From positions 103,772,834 through 103,836,833 of the forward strand of contig NC_091127.1 in NCBI RefSeq assembly GCF_040183065.1: a DNA stretch of 64,000 nt. The letters run 5' to 3'. Positions within the stretch are counted from its first letter, which is position 1. Each line of letters starts with the position of its first letter. The translations under genes and the position numbers were made by a program. The notes beneath the pieces were generated by a model. That model had not been told where the DNA came from and ran no database searches. It saw only the letters and a list, made by a program, of their open reading frames with translations. Positions 20,691 to 31,990 of the stretch are shown here, one piece after another. This stretch comes from Periplaneta americana. Taxonomy: Eukaryota > Arthropoda > Insecta > Blattodea > Blattidae.

Positions 20691-23184
20691 ATCTCTACCA
20701 AATTACTTACTTACAAATGGCTTTTAAGGAACCCGAAGGTTCATTGCCGCCCTCACATAAGCCCGCCAGCGGTCCCTATCCTGTGCAAGATTAATCCAGT
20801 CTCTATCATCATACCCCACTTCCCTCAAATCCATTTTAATATTATCCTCCCATCTACGTCTCGGCCTCCCTAAAGGTCTTTTTCCCTCCGGTCTCCCAAC
20901 TAACACTCTATATGCATTTCTGGATTCGCCCATAGGTGCTACAAGCCCTGCCCATCTCAAACGTCTGGATTTAATGTTCCTAATTATGTCAGGTGAAGAA
21001 TACAATGCGTGCAGTTCTGTGTTATGTAACTTTCTCCATTCTCCTGTAACTTCATCCCGCTTAGCCCCAAATATTTTCCTTAGCACCTTATTCTCAAACA
21101 CCCTGAACCTATGTTCCTCTCTCAGAGTGAGAGTCCAAGTTTCACAACCATACAGAAGAACCGGTAATATAACTGTTTTATAAATTCTAACTTTCAGATT
21201 TTTCGACAGCAGACTGGATGATAAGAGCTTCTCAACCAAATAATAACATGCATTTCACATATTTATTCTGCGTTTAATTTCCTCCCGAGTGTCAATTATA
21301 TTTGTTACTGTTGCTCCAAGATATTTGAATTTTTCCACCTCTTCGAAGGATAAATCTCCAATTTTTATAGTTCCATTTCGTACAATATTCTGGTCACGAG
21401 ACATAATCATATACTTTGTCTTTTCGGGATTTACTTCCAAACCTATCGCTCTACTTGCTTCAAGTAAAATTTCCGTGTTTTCCCTAATCGTTTGTGTATT
21501 TTCTCCTAACATATTCACGTCATCCGCATAGACAAGAAGCTGATGTAACCCGTTCAATTCCAAACCCTGCCTGTTATCCTGAACTTTCCTAATGGCATAT
21601 TCTAGAGCGAAGTTAAAAAGTAAAGGTGATAGTGCATCTCCCTGCTTTAGCCCGCAATGAATTGGAAAAGCATCAGATAGAAACTGACCTATACGGACTC
21701 TGCTGTATGTTTCACCGAGACACATTTTAATTAATCGAACTAGTTTCTTGGGAATACCAAATTCAATAAGAATATCATATAATACTTCCCTCTTAACCGA
21801 GTCATAAGCCTTTTTGAAATCTATGAATAACTGATGTACTGTACCCTTATACTCCCATTTTTTCTCCATTATCTGTCGAATACAAAAAATCTGATCAATA
21901 GTCGATCTATTACGCCGAAAACCGCACTGATGATCCCCAATAATTTCATCTACGTACGTAGTTAATCTTCTCAAAAGAATATTGGACAAAATTTTGTACG
22001 ACGTCAACAAAAGTGATATTCCTCGAAAGTTACCACAGTTGGTTTTGTCCCCCTTCTTAAAAATAGGTACAATTGTGGACTCCTTCCATTGTTCTGGTAC
22101 AATTTCCTTTTCCCAAATAGCAAGTACAAGTTTATAAATTTCGCTATATAATGCACTCCCACCCTCTTGTATTAATTCTGCTGGAATTTGATCGATACCT
22201 GGAGACTTGTACTTTTTCAGATTTTCTATCGCAATTTCGACTTCTGAAAGCGTGGGTTCGGGTATAAATGGCTCAGCAGTTTGTATTTCAATTTCGTCCC
22301 GATCATTTCTATTTGGCCTATGTACATTTAGTAGTTGCGCAAAATAGTTTTTCCATCTGTTTAGGATTGATGGAGAGTCTGCAAGCAAGTCACCATTCTC
22401 ATCCTTGATCACGTTTACCCTTGGCTGATATCCGTTCTTAAATTCCTTTATACCCTTATATAAATCTCGAATGTTTTTATTCTTACTATTTGTTTCTACC
22501 TCATTCAGTTTTTCCTTCAAGTAACCTCTCTTTTTATTCCTAAGTGTACGACTTGCTTCCCGTCTTTCATTGAAATAATTATCTCTCTTCTCCTCAACTG
22601 GATCCTGTAAGAATTTCAATTTTGCCTGTTTCCTTCTTTCTACTACCATGCAACAATCTTCATCAAACCACGGTTTCTTTTTCTTAGTTTCATAATAACC
22701 TATGCTCTGCTCAGCTGCAATTTTGATACTATCTCTGATATTTTCCCACACGCTATTAACATCTAATTCTTTCTCAACTTCGTCGGAACTTTCTAAAGTG
22801 GCAAACCTATTCGAAATTTCGACCTGATAATTTTGCTTAGCTTCCTCGTCCTTTAATTTCAAAATATTGAATTTAGTAATATTAACTTGTTGCTCTACTC
22901 GCTTGGCTACTGATAATCTTTCTCTTAATTCTCCAATCACCAAATAATGGTCAGAATTACAGTCTGCACCCCTGAAAGTTCGAATATCTACTATACTAGT
23001 ATGTCTCCGTTTATCTATCAAGGTGTGATCTATTTGGTTGTGTGTCAATCCATCTGGAGAAGTCCAAGTATATTTATGTATATCCTTATGGGGGAATGTT
23101 GTACTTTTGACAATTAAATTTTTCGATGTGGCAAAATTGACTAATCTAACTCCATTGTCACTACTAATTGCGTGTAGGCTCTCT
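20690..23184 (-). pseudogene. RTE-like LINE, 5'-truncated, one nonsense codon
   Basis: The long minus-strand frame from 23048 encodes the end of the apurinic-type endonuclease ([14 protein letters not shown], then [16 protein letters not shown]), a Lys-rich linker, then RT. RT motifs seen are [55 protein letters not shown] and [14 protein letters not shown] single TGA at 21255-21257 (Gly in the copy at 30347) separates it from the C-terminal part (20724-21239) with LYGCETWTLTLREEHR and RRRWEDNIKMDLREVGYDD. The frame also continues upstream to about 23184 in the endonuclease. Only a partial endonuclease and one visible stop remain, so the copy is young. Confidence 0.9.
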
Positions 23185-23204
23185 AAATAAATAAATAATA
23201 AATA
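23185..23204. repeat. (AAAT)n at LINE 5' junction
   Basis: A short ctaaataaataaataataaa stretch lies between the truncated LINE and the right inverted repeat. Confidence 0.5.
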
Positions 23205-23661
23205 CTAAACAATGCATTGAAACTGTCACAGGTTAATCAAGCAGTAAAACAGAAAAAGTTAATTACCATAATTGCGTAAAAATACCTTTTCCAAAGCCCC
23301 CTTAGCACTTATGATATTGTTACAAAATATTTGTAGATGGAGTAACTAATGTTTGTGTCATTATGACAGTGATCTTTAAATAACTTGAAAATGATTTGAG
23401 ATATCTCTAAAGCGATTGCGACATTGATTTTTTTAAGAAAATTTCACATGATTTTGTGTACCTACATAACTCCCTTTCCATTTAAAATTTCTAAGTTGCA
23501 TCCAAAATAGCGGTTTTTGAGATAGCTGAGGGCTAGAATGGAATGTGTCACTGGTAGAGCATTTGGTCTTACAAATACTGGTAACACCTATAGTATTGGA
23601 AAATCAAGCATATGGAAGATATTTGTATGGTTCCAGACTTTTGATTCATCCTGTGATTAAG

Positions 23662-23990
23662 AAGAGATTCATTTGGGATAGGATTTGTAACAACATTTTC
23701 TTTTATCTCCGAGTTTATTTTCTTTAAAATTTTTAAAGTTTTTGGTTTTGGTAATGATACATCTTTTCTAATCTTGAAACAAAATCATTCCATTTATCTC
23801 TTTGTCGCTCCCTTTTTTCCCCGTTTTGCAATTGTCCACTTTCTTTTATATTCTATTTCATCTTCAAGTTTTTTCATTGTAAAAATCAGAGATATGCTTC
23901 CCGTTTATCATTTATCACCTTTTTGATATCTTCATCCCATTTAATATACCTCTTTTTCTCTTCTGTTTAGAATTTTTAGGCCATTTTATG
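23662..23990 (-). pseudogene. LINE linker region, displaced 5' part of the same LINE
   Basis: The minus strand gives KRYIKWDEDIKKVINDKREAYL and RERQRDKWNDFVSRLEK, a pattern typical of the segment between endonuclease and RT in insect LINEs. It has the same orientation as 16232-17433 and sits directly beyond the inverted repeat at 23205-23661, so it is the other side of the interrupted LINE. Confidence 0.6.
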
Positions 23991-24079
23991 GCATAGGCCT
24001 ACGAGTAGCTTCTAGCCACATAACTTATCCTTTTCAGTTGAAAATTTGAGAACTGTAACATACAACACTCACTTACAGC

Positions 24080-24340
24080 ACTCTGATAATTGCTGGTACA
24101 CACAAGCACACAACATTTAGGAGCCTTCTGTAACTAAAAGAATATGAATAAATTAATTTCATTTTTTTAATAAAAGTCTAAACTTCCTTTATTTCAGTTC
24201 CTTGAATTTATTTTTCTTTGAGGTTATACCTATATTAGAGGTAACCGTTACTACGTGCTTCATCTTTTGATTCCTTTTCAGACTTTACTTTTATGATTCA
24301 GTTATTGTTAACAGCTTGGTGACGTACATGTTGTCATACT
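24080..24340 (+). other. Conserved intron block upstream of cassette exon C
   Basis: Segments such as catttaggagcc, gaggttatacctatat and tatgattcagttattgttaacag, then gtgacgtacatgttgtcat, recur upstream of exon D (about 29370-29930). The last part also recurs upstream of exon A (13265-13300). It marks duplicated intronic DNA that travels with each exon. Confidence 0.6.
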
Positions 24341-24341
24341 A

Positions 24342-24570
24342 CAGTCCATCCGAGTGGTTATGTCACTCGGTCGTCAAAAGGGGGAAATCACATGAAAGTT
24401 ACTTACTTAAGGAAGCCCTTTTCCTCAAAGTATTTTAAACAGTTATATAATACTACGTAGACTTTCAATTCCGTACAGCAAATATTTGCAGAGAAGAGCC
24501 TAACAGCCACTAGCCATTATAGAGAGGAGTGGGACAACCCGGGATGCGACATAACCATTCAGCCGGACAG
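24342..24570. mobile_element. 229-bp MITE with CAGTCCATCCGAGTGG ends
   Basis: The left end CAGTCCATCCGAGTGGTTAT and the right end, inverted CTGTCCGGCTGAATGGTTAT, show imperfect inverted repeats of about 25 bp. There is no coding capacity. It interrupts the intron block that is continuous in the other cassettes. The target duplication is unclear. Confidence 0.55.
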
Positions 24571-24651
24571 TACCTACGAGTGTTTATCCTTTTCATAGAT
24601 AGCAATCACTGTGTTACAAAGATTTCAACTCAGAAATACACTGCCTTTTAG

Positions 24652-24780
24652 CAGAAGATGAAATACGTGCAGACGAGCTGACAAGGATGATGATGTTGAT
24701 AGAAGGTGATACTTCGAGTAGCGGCAGTGACACCCCATCCGTCGAAAGGGTGATGCTGATAGTGCGAAAGCTTAATGAAG
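24652..24780 (+). CDS. Putative cassette exon C (43 codons, phase 1-1)
   Basis: Acceptor ctgccttttag, donor GAAG|GTACAGTAACTGTTTAC. Open in phase 1: EDEIRADELTRMMMLIEG, then DTSSSGSDTPSVERVMLI and VRKLNEG. It is more divergent from A/B in protein, but the acidic/Ser composition, the phase and the donor context are the same, and the intron 3' end (tcaactcagaaatacactgc) aligns with those of A, B and D. Length is a multiple of three. Confidence 0.6.
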
Positions 24781-24830
24781 GTACAGTAACTGTTTACATT
24801 TTTAAGTAGTTGTGCTTTCAGGGTATGCAC

Positions 24831-25638
24831 AAGTTCAAGACATTTGAATGTTTACTGGTGCAAGCATGCCTCGGTAATTAGAAAATAAGAGATTACAAAG
24901 GTTTGGGCACCTTAAAAAAATGGAAAGAGAGAGACTGCCAAAGAGAATATTAAATTTAAAAGTGAAAGGAAGACGACCATTAATTTAACATTTTAACACG
25001 AAATTCTTTAGCTTTTTAATAAGACAGTAAACATAATCAAATCATAGTATTAAATCGTTTCTTATCACAGTGTGCAGTCAGTCAAAACAGGAATACAATA
25101 TCGAACTCAAAATTTAAAGCTCTGAGAAAACTGCATTTTTAAGCGGGGGCTAAAAGGGTTTGAACCCACTCTGAACTTTTTGAAAAAAAAATTACATACA
25201 GTATTTAGATTTGAATATTTTTTTAGCCACAATTTTTTTTCTATTTCTAATTTTTCACTGTCTGAGTAACAAAATCTACATCAGTACAAGGCATAGTCTT
25301 CCTACCCCTTCTTCAATATAATCCCTGTCCTAGGTGCTGCGACACATACGAGTTATAACAATGCTATCTTTTTATACAGGGAGACCTACTGCCTCCTACC
25401 AACGCTGTAATAAACTGAAGCTGACACAATATGAAACTGAAAAGGTTGTTTTGACAGTTCTATAGTGCAGATGTTAAATATTGTGCACTGTCGATTTTAT
25501 TATACTCAATTTAAGAGTGATATTCACCAGTTTGTTGGCGTTATGACATAATTGTGAAACATTCGTTTAACGTTTTGTGCATTTGATAGTTCATATTTTT
25601 AATGTAAACTTCACATTATCGTTCTGGGTTCTTTGATC
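24831..25638. other. AT-rich region, no gene recognised
   Basis: No convincing reading frame or repeat. It ends at the target duplication of the P-like element. Confidence 0.4.
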
Positions 25639-26127
25639 GTCTAAGCAGGACGAATAGAAGAAATAGTGTACGCACTTCTATGCTTTCCCTTTGTCGGTGG
25701 CAGAGCTGACAACGAGTGGCGCTTTGATCACTAAGCTCCATCTGTTGTCTGAAGTCAGATACCTCGAAAATATATTTCTCGCGCGTTTAATGATGAAAGT
25801 TGCTAGATGTCTTCAATTTGTTGTGCTTTGAATTAACCAGTGACAAAAGAATATTGTGGGTGGTTTAAAAATTAATTACAAAAATTCCGTACTGTTTTGT
25901 TCTGGGTTATAGATAGGAATACAGTGGACATAGTGTAACAAGACATTTCTTTTCATCTCCCAAAGAAAAAGATGAGTTTGGAAAGTGGGCCAGAGCGGAA
26001 AGATAGGCAGCTTTCAGTAGATAACCAATAAGACTGTTTTAATAAAAAAAGTCAAAAGACAGAAATACCGCAAGTGCGTTGAAAATTACAACCAAGAGTT
26101 GTACCTCACATTTTCCCTAATTTACCG

Positions 26128-27770
26128 AAATGATTAAATAAGTATATGAAAATAAACGTTGCAGAGTGGTAATAATCGATGAGGTCAAATTCAGAGAAGA
26201 AATTCGATTTAATAATTATTCCCTTAAAGTGGATGTATTTGTTGATTTCGGAGATCTCACATCTGATGTCCAAGAGAAACAATTAGCAAATCATGCATTA
26301 GTATTTATGCAAGATTGGATTCAACCAATTGCTATTTACGCTAGCAGAAACGCTACTCCAGGTGATATTCTCGCTAAAATTCTTATACAAGTTATACTAC
26401 AATTAGAAGCAGTTGGGACGAGAGTAGTCGGTTTCACTTGTGATGGCAGTCAAACAAATAGAAAGGCCTGGACGAAAAAAAGAAAGATACGGGCATTCTC
26501 AGATTTTGTGCACATACTGAAATGCATAAGTAATTATTTCCATGATAAAATCGAACTCTCTTGCAAGGAGAAAAATATCAATTTTAGTTTTTATAGGAGA
26601 CTTTTTAAGGAAAACGTATTTGCATGTGCGAATGTGTAGGGTTTGTCCCAAGTTGACAACAGCTCATTTAGATCTCTCGTCCTTTAAGAGCAAGGATGCC
26701 ACCAGACTCGCGTTCCAACTCTTCACCAACAGTGTCGCCAAAGACCTCAAATTTTATCGAGAACTAGGGTCATCGGGTTTCGAAGGCAGTGAGGGCACTG
26801 AAGAATTTACAAGGCATTTAAACTGTATTGCCGCCGCATTAAATTCACACATTTCTGCTAAGGTTCTTTATAAAGACCCTTCTGATCACTAATTCCTTAC
26901 TGATTTTCTTCAGTGTCTCACAATTACAACCAACACATTTGCGTCTGCTACAACAATGTTTAGTAGTAACCTTGCAGAGTACCTTAGAAATGAGCGAATG
27001 GCTCTAGAGCAAATGATACAAATATATCCTATCAGGAAACTCGCCCAAGACCGCTTGGAACATCACTTCGGAATTTTGTCTTCAGTCAGATCAGATGACC
27101 ATCCTTTGACGATAGATTTCCTCCATATCCATTTACTACGAAGCAGATCCTTCTTAACATTGCTGGAAACTCTGAAACGAAAAGTGATGATGAACTACTA
27201 CTCACATCGTTTGTGAACCAAATTCAAACATTAGCGCAAAATGTGGAATTACTCAACAAGACAATTAAGAAGTCTGTAGAAACTTGTATACAAAAAAAAA
27301 AAATGTTATTCATGAAAAAATACATGGTCAATACTGGGAAAGTGCTGTGCGCGAGTTGGTGAATACCATTCCTGCTGGTGTTGATTGACAGATGTTTAGT
27401 GTATTATGTGGCCGGTTATGTCGTAAATCATTCCTTTAAGTTTATTGCGTGTACCCTCTGTGCCCTTCGACAGGAATGTAATAAGTCTAAATATTGTACA
27501 GCTCTCACTCAAATCAAAGACCACGGATCAGGTAGGAACGTCAGTATTTTAACTCATTCCTCCCAAGCTGTGTATGACTTACTTATTCAAACAGAATTGA
27601 AAATAACAGAAAAGATTAGCTCAACAAATGCAATGTGGGATGACATCTATCTTGACGCTCTTTCGATCCAGTCTTGGGAAGCAGGTTGTTGCAGAGAACA
27701 CATCATCGATATTATTCTTAAATTAGTCTACCACTATTTAAAGTGCCGATTCTTCTTCAGGACAAAGTAA
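26128..27770 (+). pseudogene. P-element-like transposase, frameshifted
   Basis: Pieces in three frames give, in order, VIIDEVKFREEIRF (first catalytic Asp region), YASRNATPGDILAKILIQVI, TRVVGFTCDGSQTNRKAW (second Asp region), FSDFVHILKCISNYFHDK, FKSKDATRLAFQLFTNSVAK, LAQDRLEHHFGILSSVRSDD (catalytic Glu region, with H-P-L-T-DF) and LVYYVAGYVVNHSFKFIACT. This order matches P/THAP9-type transposases. At least three frame breaks (near 26560, 26900 and 27240-27370) and stops inactivate it. No THAP domain was seen. Confidence 0.8.
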
Positions 27771-28043
27771 ATCCGAAGATTTTTACAAGCTCGTAAATCC
27801 GTCAAGTCATCTCGCAAACTCTCAAAGGTAGCAGGCAACTAATCATGGTGACTAATTTAATTCATTTATAGGCACATAAAATATCATTCAACTCTTTATT
27901 TACTAGCATTTCGTAGGTTTTTCTGTCCCTGAATTCGCAACTTGTTACGAAAAGATTATTTAAATATTGAACTTATAATTGCTTTCACAACATTTCAGAT
28001 CCCATTGTATTTTCTGTTACGAACGTTCATAATAGTAATACCT

Positions 28044-28271
28044 GTCCACACCTGTGGAGTAACGGTCAGCGCGTCTGGCCGCGAAACCAGGTGGCCCGGG
28101 TTCGAATCCCGGATGGAGCAAGTTACCTGGTTGAGGTTTTTTTCCGGGGTTTTCCCTCAACCCAATATGAGCAAATGCTCAATGACTCATTTCACCAGCA
28201 TTATCACCTTCATTTCATTCAGACGCTAAATAACCTAGATGTTGATACAGCGTCGTAAAATAACCCAATAA
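28044..28271 (+). mobile_element. tRNA-derived SINE, complete, with 13-bp target duplication
   Basis: AATAGTAATACCT at 28031-28043 and 28272-28284 brackets it. The head has an A-box-like gtggagtaacggtcagcgcg and a B-box GGTTCGAATCCC. The body has gaggtttttttccggggttttccctcaacc and the tail ends gcgtcgtaaaataaccca. A tRNA-Arg-like anticodon loop is possible but not certain. Confidence 0.85.
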
Positions 28272-28665
28272 AATAGTAATACCTCACAGAAGACTATTAA
28301 TTATGAATAAGAGACTATAAAGGTATTTCTTAAGTTACGAATAGCCGGGTTAACTGAAAGAAATTTGCTTTTAAAAAGGACTACAATCAGCGTAACAAGT
28401 ATTGTGAATTCCTTCCGAGTCCGCGCTTAGCAGTAACAGCAGTGTAAACTCACAGAGTGCGTACACTATTTCTTCTATTCGTCCTGGTCTAAGCAACCGC
28501 AAAGCTCACTTTTACATATTTTTTAAAATCAGAAAGTCGCGTATTTATTCTCGCGAGGATAGTGAAAATTTCACATTTTCAAATGTTTCTTTGCAGCGTG
28601 ATGATGTTATCGCTAACGTTCTTCCTGGAATTACTTTCACATCCTTATGTCAAAAGTCAATTGCT

Positions 28666-28669
28666 GCTG

Positions 28670-28748
<79 letters not shown>
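28666..28748 (+). repeat. (AAT)n microsatellite
   Basis: About 26 AAT units with one AGT interruption. It is the tail of the minus-strand SINE that follows; apparent poly-Asn or poly-Tyr frames here are not genes. Confidence 0.9.
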
Positions 28749-28749
<1 letters not shown>

Positions 28750-29090
28750 CTGTGGCGCCATAGCCCTTCAAGGCTTCAGACCAGCAGTCAGCTGTTGGCC
28801 TCACGTTCAGATGCAGAAGCAGAGGTGGACGATCATCCAACTAGAATGGAGGTTGCATGTGGTTAGCGCGATGATCCCCTGAGCTGTTATAGCTTGCTTT
28901 CGCAACCAGATTTCGCTCATTTTCGTAGCTCCCCAAGTGCATGACAATGCTAGGTGGGCACTGGTCCCATACACTGTCCAAAATTTCATGAGAAAATTTG
29001 TTCCCCCATGAGGACTGGAACTAGCGCGCATCCATAATGCGAGTCCTAAGTAGAATGCCTTAGACCTCGGTGCCACAGCGCGGGACTCAT
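28749..29090 (-). mobile_element. tRNA-derived SINE with (ATT)n tail
   Basis: On the minus strand it begins with a tRNA-like gtcccgcgctgtggcaccga and a degenerate B-box (ctagttccagtcc). The body (gcgagtcctaagtag, ccatactgtcc) is shared with the copy at 55640-55985, and it ends at the AAT tract. The family is recognised only by comparison inside this window. Confidence 0.75.
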
Positions 29091-29404
29091 TTTCTGTTTT
29101 AGATGTCCTATAATAGCTCAGGTACTGTGGGTTTGTGTAGTTTACCTATACAGAATAACAATCTCAATATTTTTCCAAACACTTTTTTATCCGTCCCTGT
29201 AATAGATTCACCTATTGAAAACTAGCAGAACTATTTCATAGTTTCTCAGTTTATTATATATTTAATTCTGATCTATTCCACTGTTAGGAAGTTCGCTCAC
29301 TCTTACATGATCAGAAAATTGTAGGCCAGATGCCTTTGAACGCCAGTTTATACACAGGCACTCTACATTTAGAAGCTGTGAATAAAAGAAGAAGGATAAA
29401 TCAA

Positions 29405-29815
29405 TTTCATTTCTTAAATAAAATTCAATGCCTTGCCATAAAACAGCTCACTATTCTTCTTCTTTCACAGTATATCAGCAATTCGTTTTTGGAATTCCCT
29501 ACCCAGCTCTCTCAGGAACTGTCGAACGATTTACATTTGAATTTGTTATTTTTGTAATTTGTAATAATGGTTCACTTACCGCTTGCATATTCATTCAATG
29601 TAACTTCTAGCCTTATATTATTTTGTAATTATTATTTAGTATGTTTGCATTACTTTACTCAACTTTTGCTTGTATGACTATGTAAATTTTTTATTAGTGT
29701 TCTATAAATGTTAGTCTGTAAAACTGCATCAGATTCTTTTTTTTTCCGGCTAAGTGGAAGAGAAGGTCTGATGGCCTTAACTTCGCCAGAAAAAATAAAT
29801 ATTATTATTTTTTTT
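29405..29815 (+). pseudogene. LINE 3' end with UTR tail
   Basis: A short C-terminal frame (LLLSQYISNSFLEFPTQLSQ) is followed by a T-rich UTR and ggaagagaaggtctgatggccttaacttcgcc with (aaat)n. The same gaaggYctgaYggcctta signature ends the LINE 3' region near 20680. 5'-truncated. Confidence 0.5.
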
Positions 29816-29829
29816 TTTCTTTAAGGCTA

Positions 29830-30013
29830 TATGTGTGTTAAAAGTAACTTTACTACGCACTTCAGCTTTTGATTCTTTTCGAACTTCACTTTTATGATTT
29901 ACTTATTATTAATAGTTTGATGATGTACATATTGTCTACTTACTTAATATGCAACCTATTTATTCTAACAGTTTATTACGACGATTTGAACTCAGAATTA
30001 TATTGCATTTTAG
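29830..30013 (+). other. Conserved intron block upstream of cassette exon D
   Basis: It contains aggctatatgtgtgttaaaagtaac, tatgatttacttattattaatag, gatgatgtacatattgtc and tacgacgatttgaactcagaattatattgc, each alignable with the blocks before exons A, B and C. It is uninterrupted by transposons here. Confidence 0.6.
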
Positions 30014-30100
30014 ATGGACAAGGAGAGAGCGACTCCCACACCAGCGAATACAGAACACCAAGCCTCATCACATTGTGGAGTCGCTACTGTCCTGCTGAAG
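30014..30100 (+). CDS. Putative cassette exon D (29 codons, phase 1-1)
   Basis: Acceptor ttgcattttag, donor GAAG|GTACAGTAATTGTTTAC. Open in phase 1: GQGESDSHTSEYRTPSL, then ITLWSRYCPAEG. The same phase, acidic/Ser start and identical donor context as A-C support common origin. The protein core has diverged. 87 bases, divisible by three. Confidence 0.6.
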
Positions 30101-30346
30101 GTACAGTAATTGTTTACATCCTGAAGTGATGGTCGAAGGAATGAATATGTGATACAATTAAATAATAAAATAGGAAAATAAAATAATTAGATACTTAGAG
30201 TACTGACATTCTACTGAAGATATCATTATCTTCTGTACCAAAGCATGCAGGATAATTTTCTCTTTATCCTTAGACTCCTTGCATATATGAGGAAGTTCCC
30301 ACCATCGAGTGCAGTTCAGAGAAATATTTTACGTGTTGACAAACAA

Positions 30347-31018
30347 ATGGAAATATAAAAATTGGAAATTTATCCTTTGAAGAGGTGGAAAAATTCAAAT
30401 ATCTGGGAGCAACAGTAACAAATATAAATGATACTCGGGAGGAAATTAAACACAGAATAAATATGGGAAATGCCTGTTATTATTCGGTTGAGAAGCTTTT
30501 ATCATCCAGTCTGCTGTCAAAAAATCTGAAAGTTAGAATTTATAAAACAGTTATATTACTGGTTGTTCTTTATGGTTGTGAAACTTGGATTCTCACTTTG
30601 AGAGAGGAACATAGGTTAAGGGTGTTTGAGAATAAGGTGCTTAGGAAAATATTTGGGGCTAAAAGGGATGAAGTTACAGGAGAATGGAGGAAGTTACACA
30701 ATGCACAACTGTACCCATTGTATTCTTCACCTGACATAATTAGGAACATTAAATCCAGACGTTTGAGATGGGCAGGACATGTGGCATGTATGGGCGAATC
30801 CAGAAATGCATATAGAGTGTTAGTTGGGAGGCCGGAGGGAAAAAGACCTTTGGGAAGGCCAAGACGTAGATGGGAGGATAATATTCAAATGGATTTGAGG
30901 GAGGTGGGATATGATGACAGAGACTGGACTGATCTTGCTCGGGATAGGGACCTATGGCAGGCTTATATGAGGGCGGCAATGAACTTTTGGGTTCCTTAAA
31001 AGCCAGTAAGTAAGTAAT
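30347..31018 (+). pseudogene. RTE-like LINE 3' fragment, open, with target duplication
   Basis: TTGACAAACAA (30336-30346) and TTGACGAACAA (31019-31029) flank it. It holds the C-terminal part of the RT protein as one open frame of 204 codons from 30385: [36 protein letters not shown] and RRWEDNIQMDLREVGYDD, ending in a stop at 30999. The family is the same as 20690-23184. The endonuclease and RT catalytic core are missing, so it is not functional. Confidence 0.9.
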
Positions 31019-31029
31019 TTGACGAACAA

Positions 31030-31110
31030 TTCAGAATATTATTGTTTTTACAAAATATGCTAATTTGGGGCTTTATTCCACAAAATCCTGAAAATATGGT
31101 ACACTACATG
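31030..31110 (+). pseudogene. Degenerate fifth cassette copy (E)
   Basis: Directly after the LINE, ttcagaatattattgtttttac matches the intron end of exon B (ttcagaatattattgctttttag) but the AG acceptor is lost. The other half of the intron end (ttttacgtgttgac) is upstream of the LINE at 30328-30340. No open exon or GTACAGTAA donor follows. Confidence 0.45.
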
Positions 31111-31689
31111 ATAAATAATGTATTATATACACGAACACCTGAAATATGCAAAAATATAGGGGAAAGTAGCTATCAATGGACCACCTACCGATTTCTTATT
31201 TTATCTAACAAAGACAGTGCCTTAAAATTCTGTTCATAGGCTTGAACAATTACATTACTAATAAGGAATGATAAAATAAAGTTTCAGGGCTACATCCTAC
31301 TTATATCTGTTTAAAGATTGGTTCATTTAATATTCAGCTATTGGTTCAATGAAGGCGACAGGGTCCTATGAATGGACCACCATGTTCCCATGAATGGACC
31401 AAAAGAAAAATTTAAAAAATATCTCAAAATAATGTCAACAAAGAAAAAGTCATAATAATAAAGAAACATAGATTCGATTAATGGACGTTGAACTTACTTT
31501 CAATCCAATTATAATCGTATTTTGAAACTGAAAATATGAAAAACACAGTCCTTGTCATTTCAATATTTTAAAATTTTAGGCTATTTCAAATTAGCTAATA
31601 AATTAGTTAAAAATGTTAGTACACAACTTTAAGTTACAACATAATGATGTGATTGTACATACAAAATTATTTTCTGAAGTCTGAGATTA

Positions 31690-31990
31690 TTCATATACCG
31701 TAAATAAAACAGTCTTCCTTTTCAAGACATACATGCCACACGAAGAATTTCTTTTGACCCCGCCTAACATTTGTACAAGCTTCATTTACCATTTCCTGCA
31801 AGACATACACTGAATTACATTTTCCTCGAAGGTTTTTTCACACATGAAACAAAACCAGGTGTCTTGATTTTGATTACTTCCTGAAGGGAATTGATTTCCA
31901 TCCTTTTTAAAATGTAGTCCATTCATGGGAACTCCAGTTGGTCCATCCATAGTGACTTCGCCATTTTCTAATCACACTTCAAGAGTTCTG
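31690..31990 (-). pseudogene. Zinc-finger tail of pogo/jerky-like transposase, fragment
   Basis: The minus strand reads DTWFCFMCEKTFEENVIQCM, then SCRKW, a stop, MKLVQ and VKRNSSCGMYV. The order C-x2-C ... C-x2-C-x-x-W resembles the PHD-like tail found on many insect pogo-type DDE transposases. One stop is visible where H is expected. Repeated tcccatgaatggacca motifs at 31370-31410 and inverted near 31925 may be related element ends. Confidence 0.4.

Larger units (their letters stand above)
17434..23661. mobile_element. Long-TIR mariner/IS630-like element, 6.2 kb with nested inserts
   Basis: About 450 bp at 17434-17880 (tgaatcaaaagtctgRaacc at the outer edge) recur inverted at 23205-23661. 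Conserved inner blocks include ttgtgtcattatgacagtga and ccattttggatgcaac. Inside are pieces of a Tc1/mariner-superfamily transposase. It is inserted in the LINE at 16232-17433/23662-23990 and itself contains RTE LINEs. The exact terminal dinucleotide and TA duplication are not clear. Confidence 0.7.
25646..28486 (+). mobile_element. P-like element with perfect 31-bp inverted repeats
   Basis: The 31 bp at 25646-25676, starting CAGGACGAATAGAAGAAATA, are exactly repeated inverted at 28456-28486. GTCTAAG flanks both sides (25639-25645 and 28487-28493), a 7-bp visible part of a target duplication. P elements classically have 31-bp terminal repeats and 8-bp duplications. The interior holds a decayed P-type transposase and a later SINE at 28044-28271. 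Confidence 0.85.

Noticed and set aside
28562-28882. Poly-Asn, poly-Ile and poly-Tyr frames
   Set aside because: Simple (AAT)n tract at a SINE tail.
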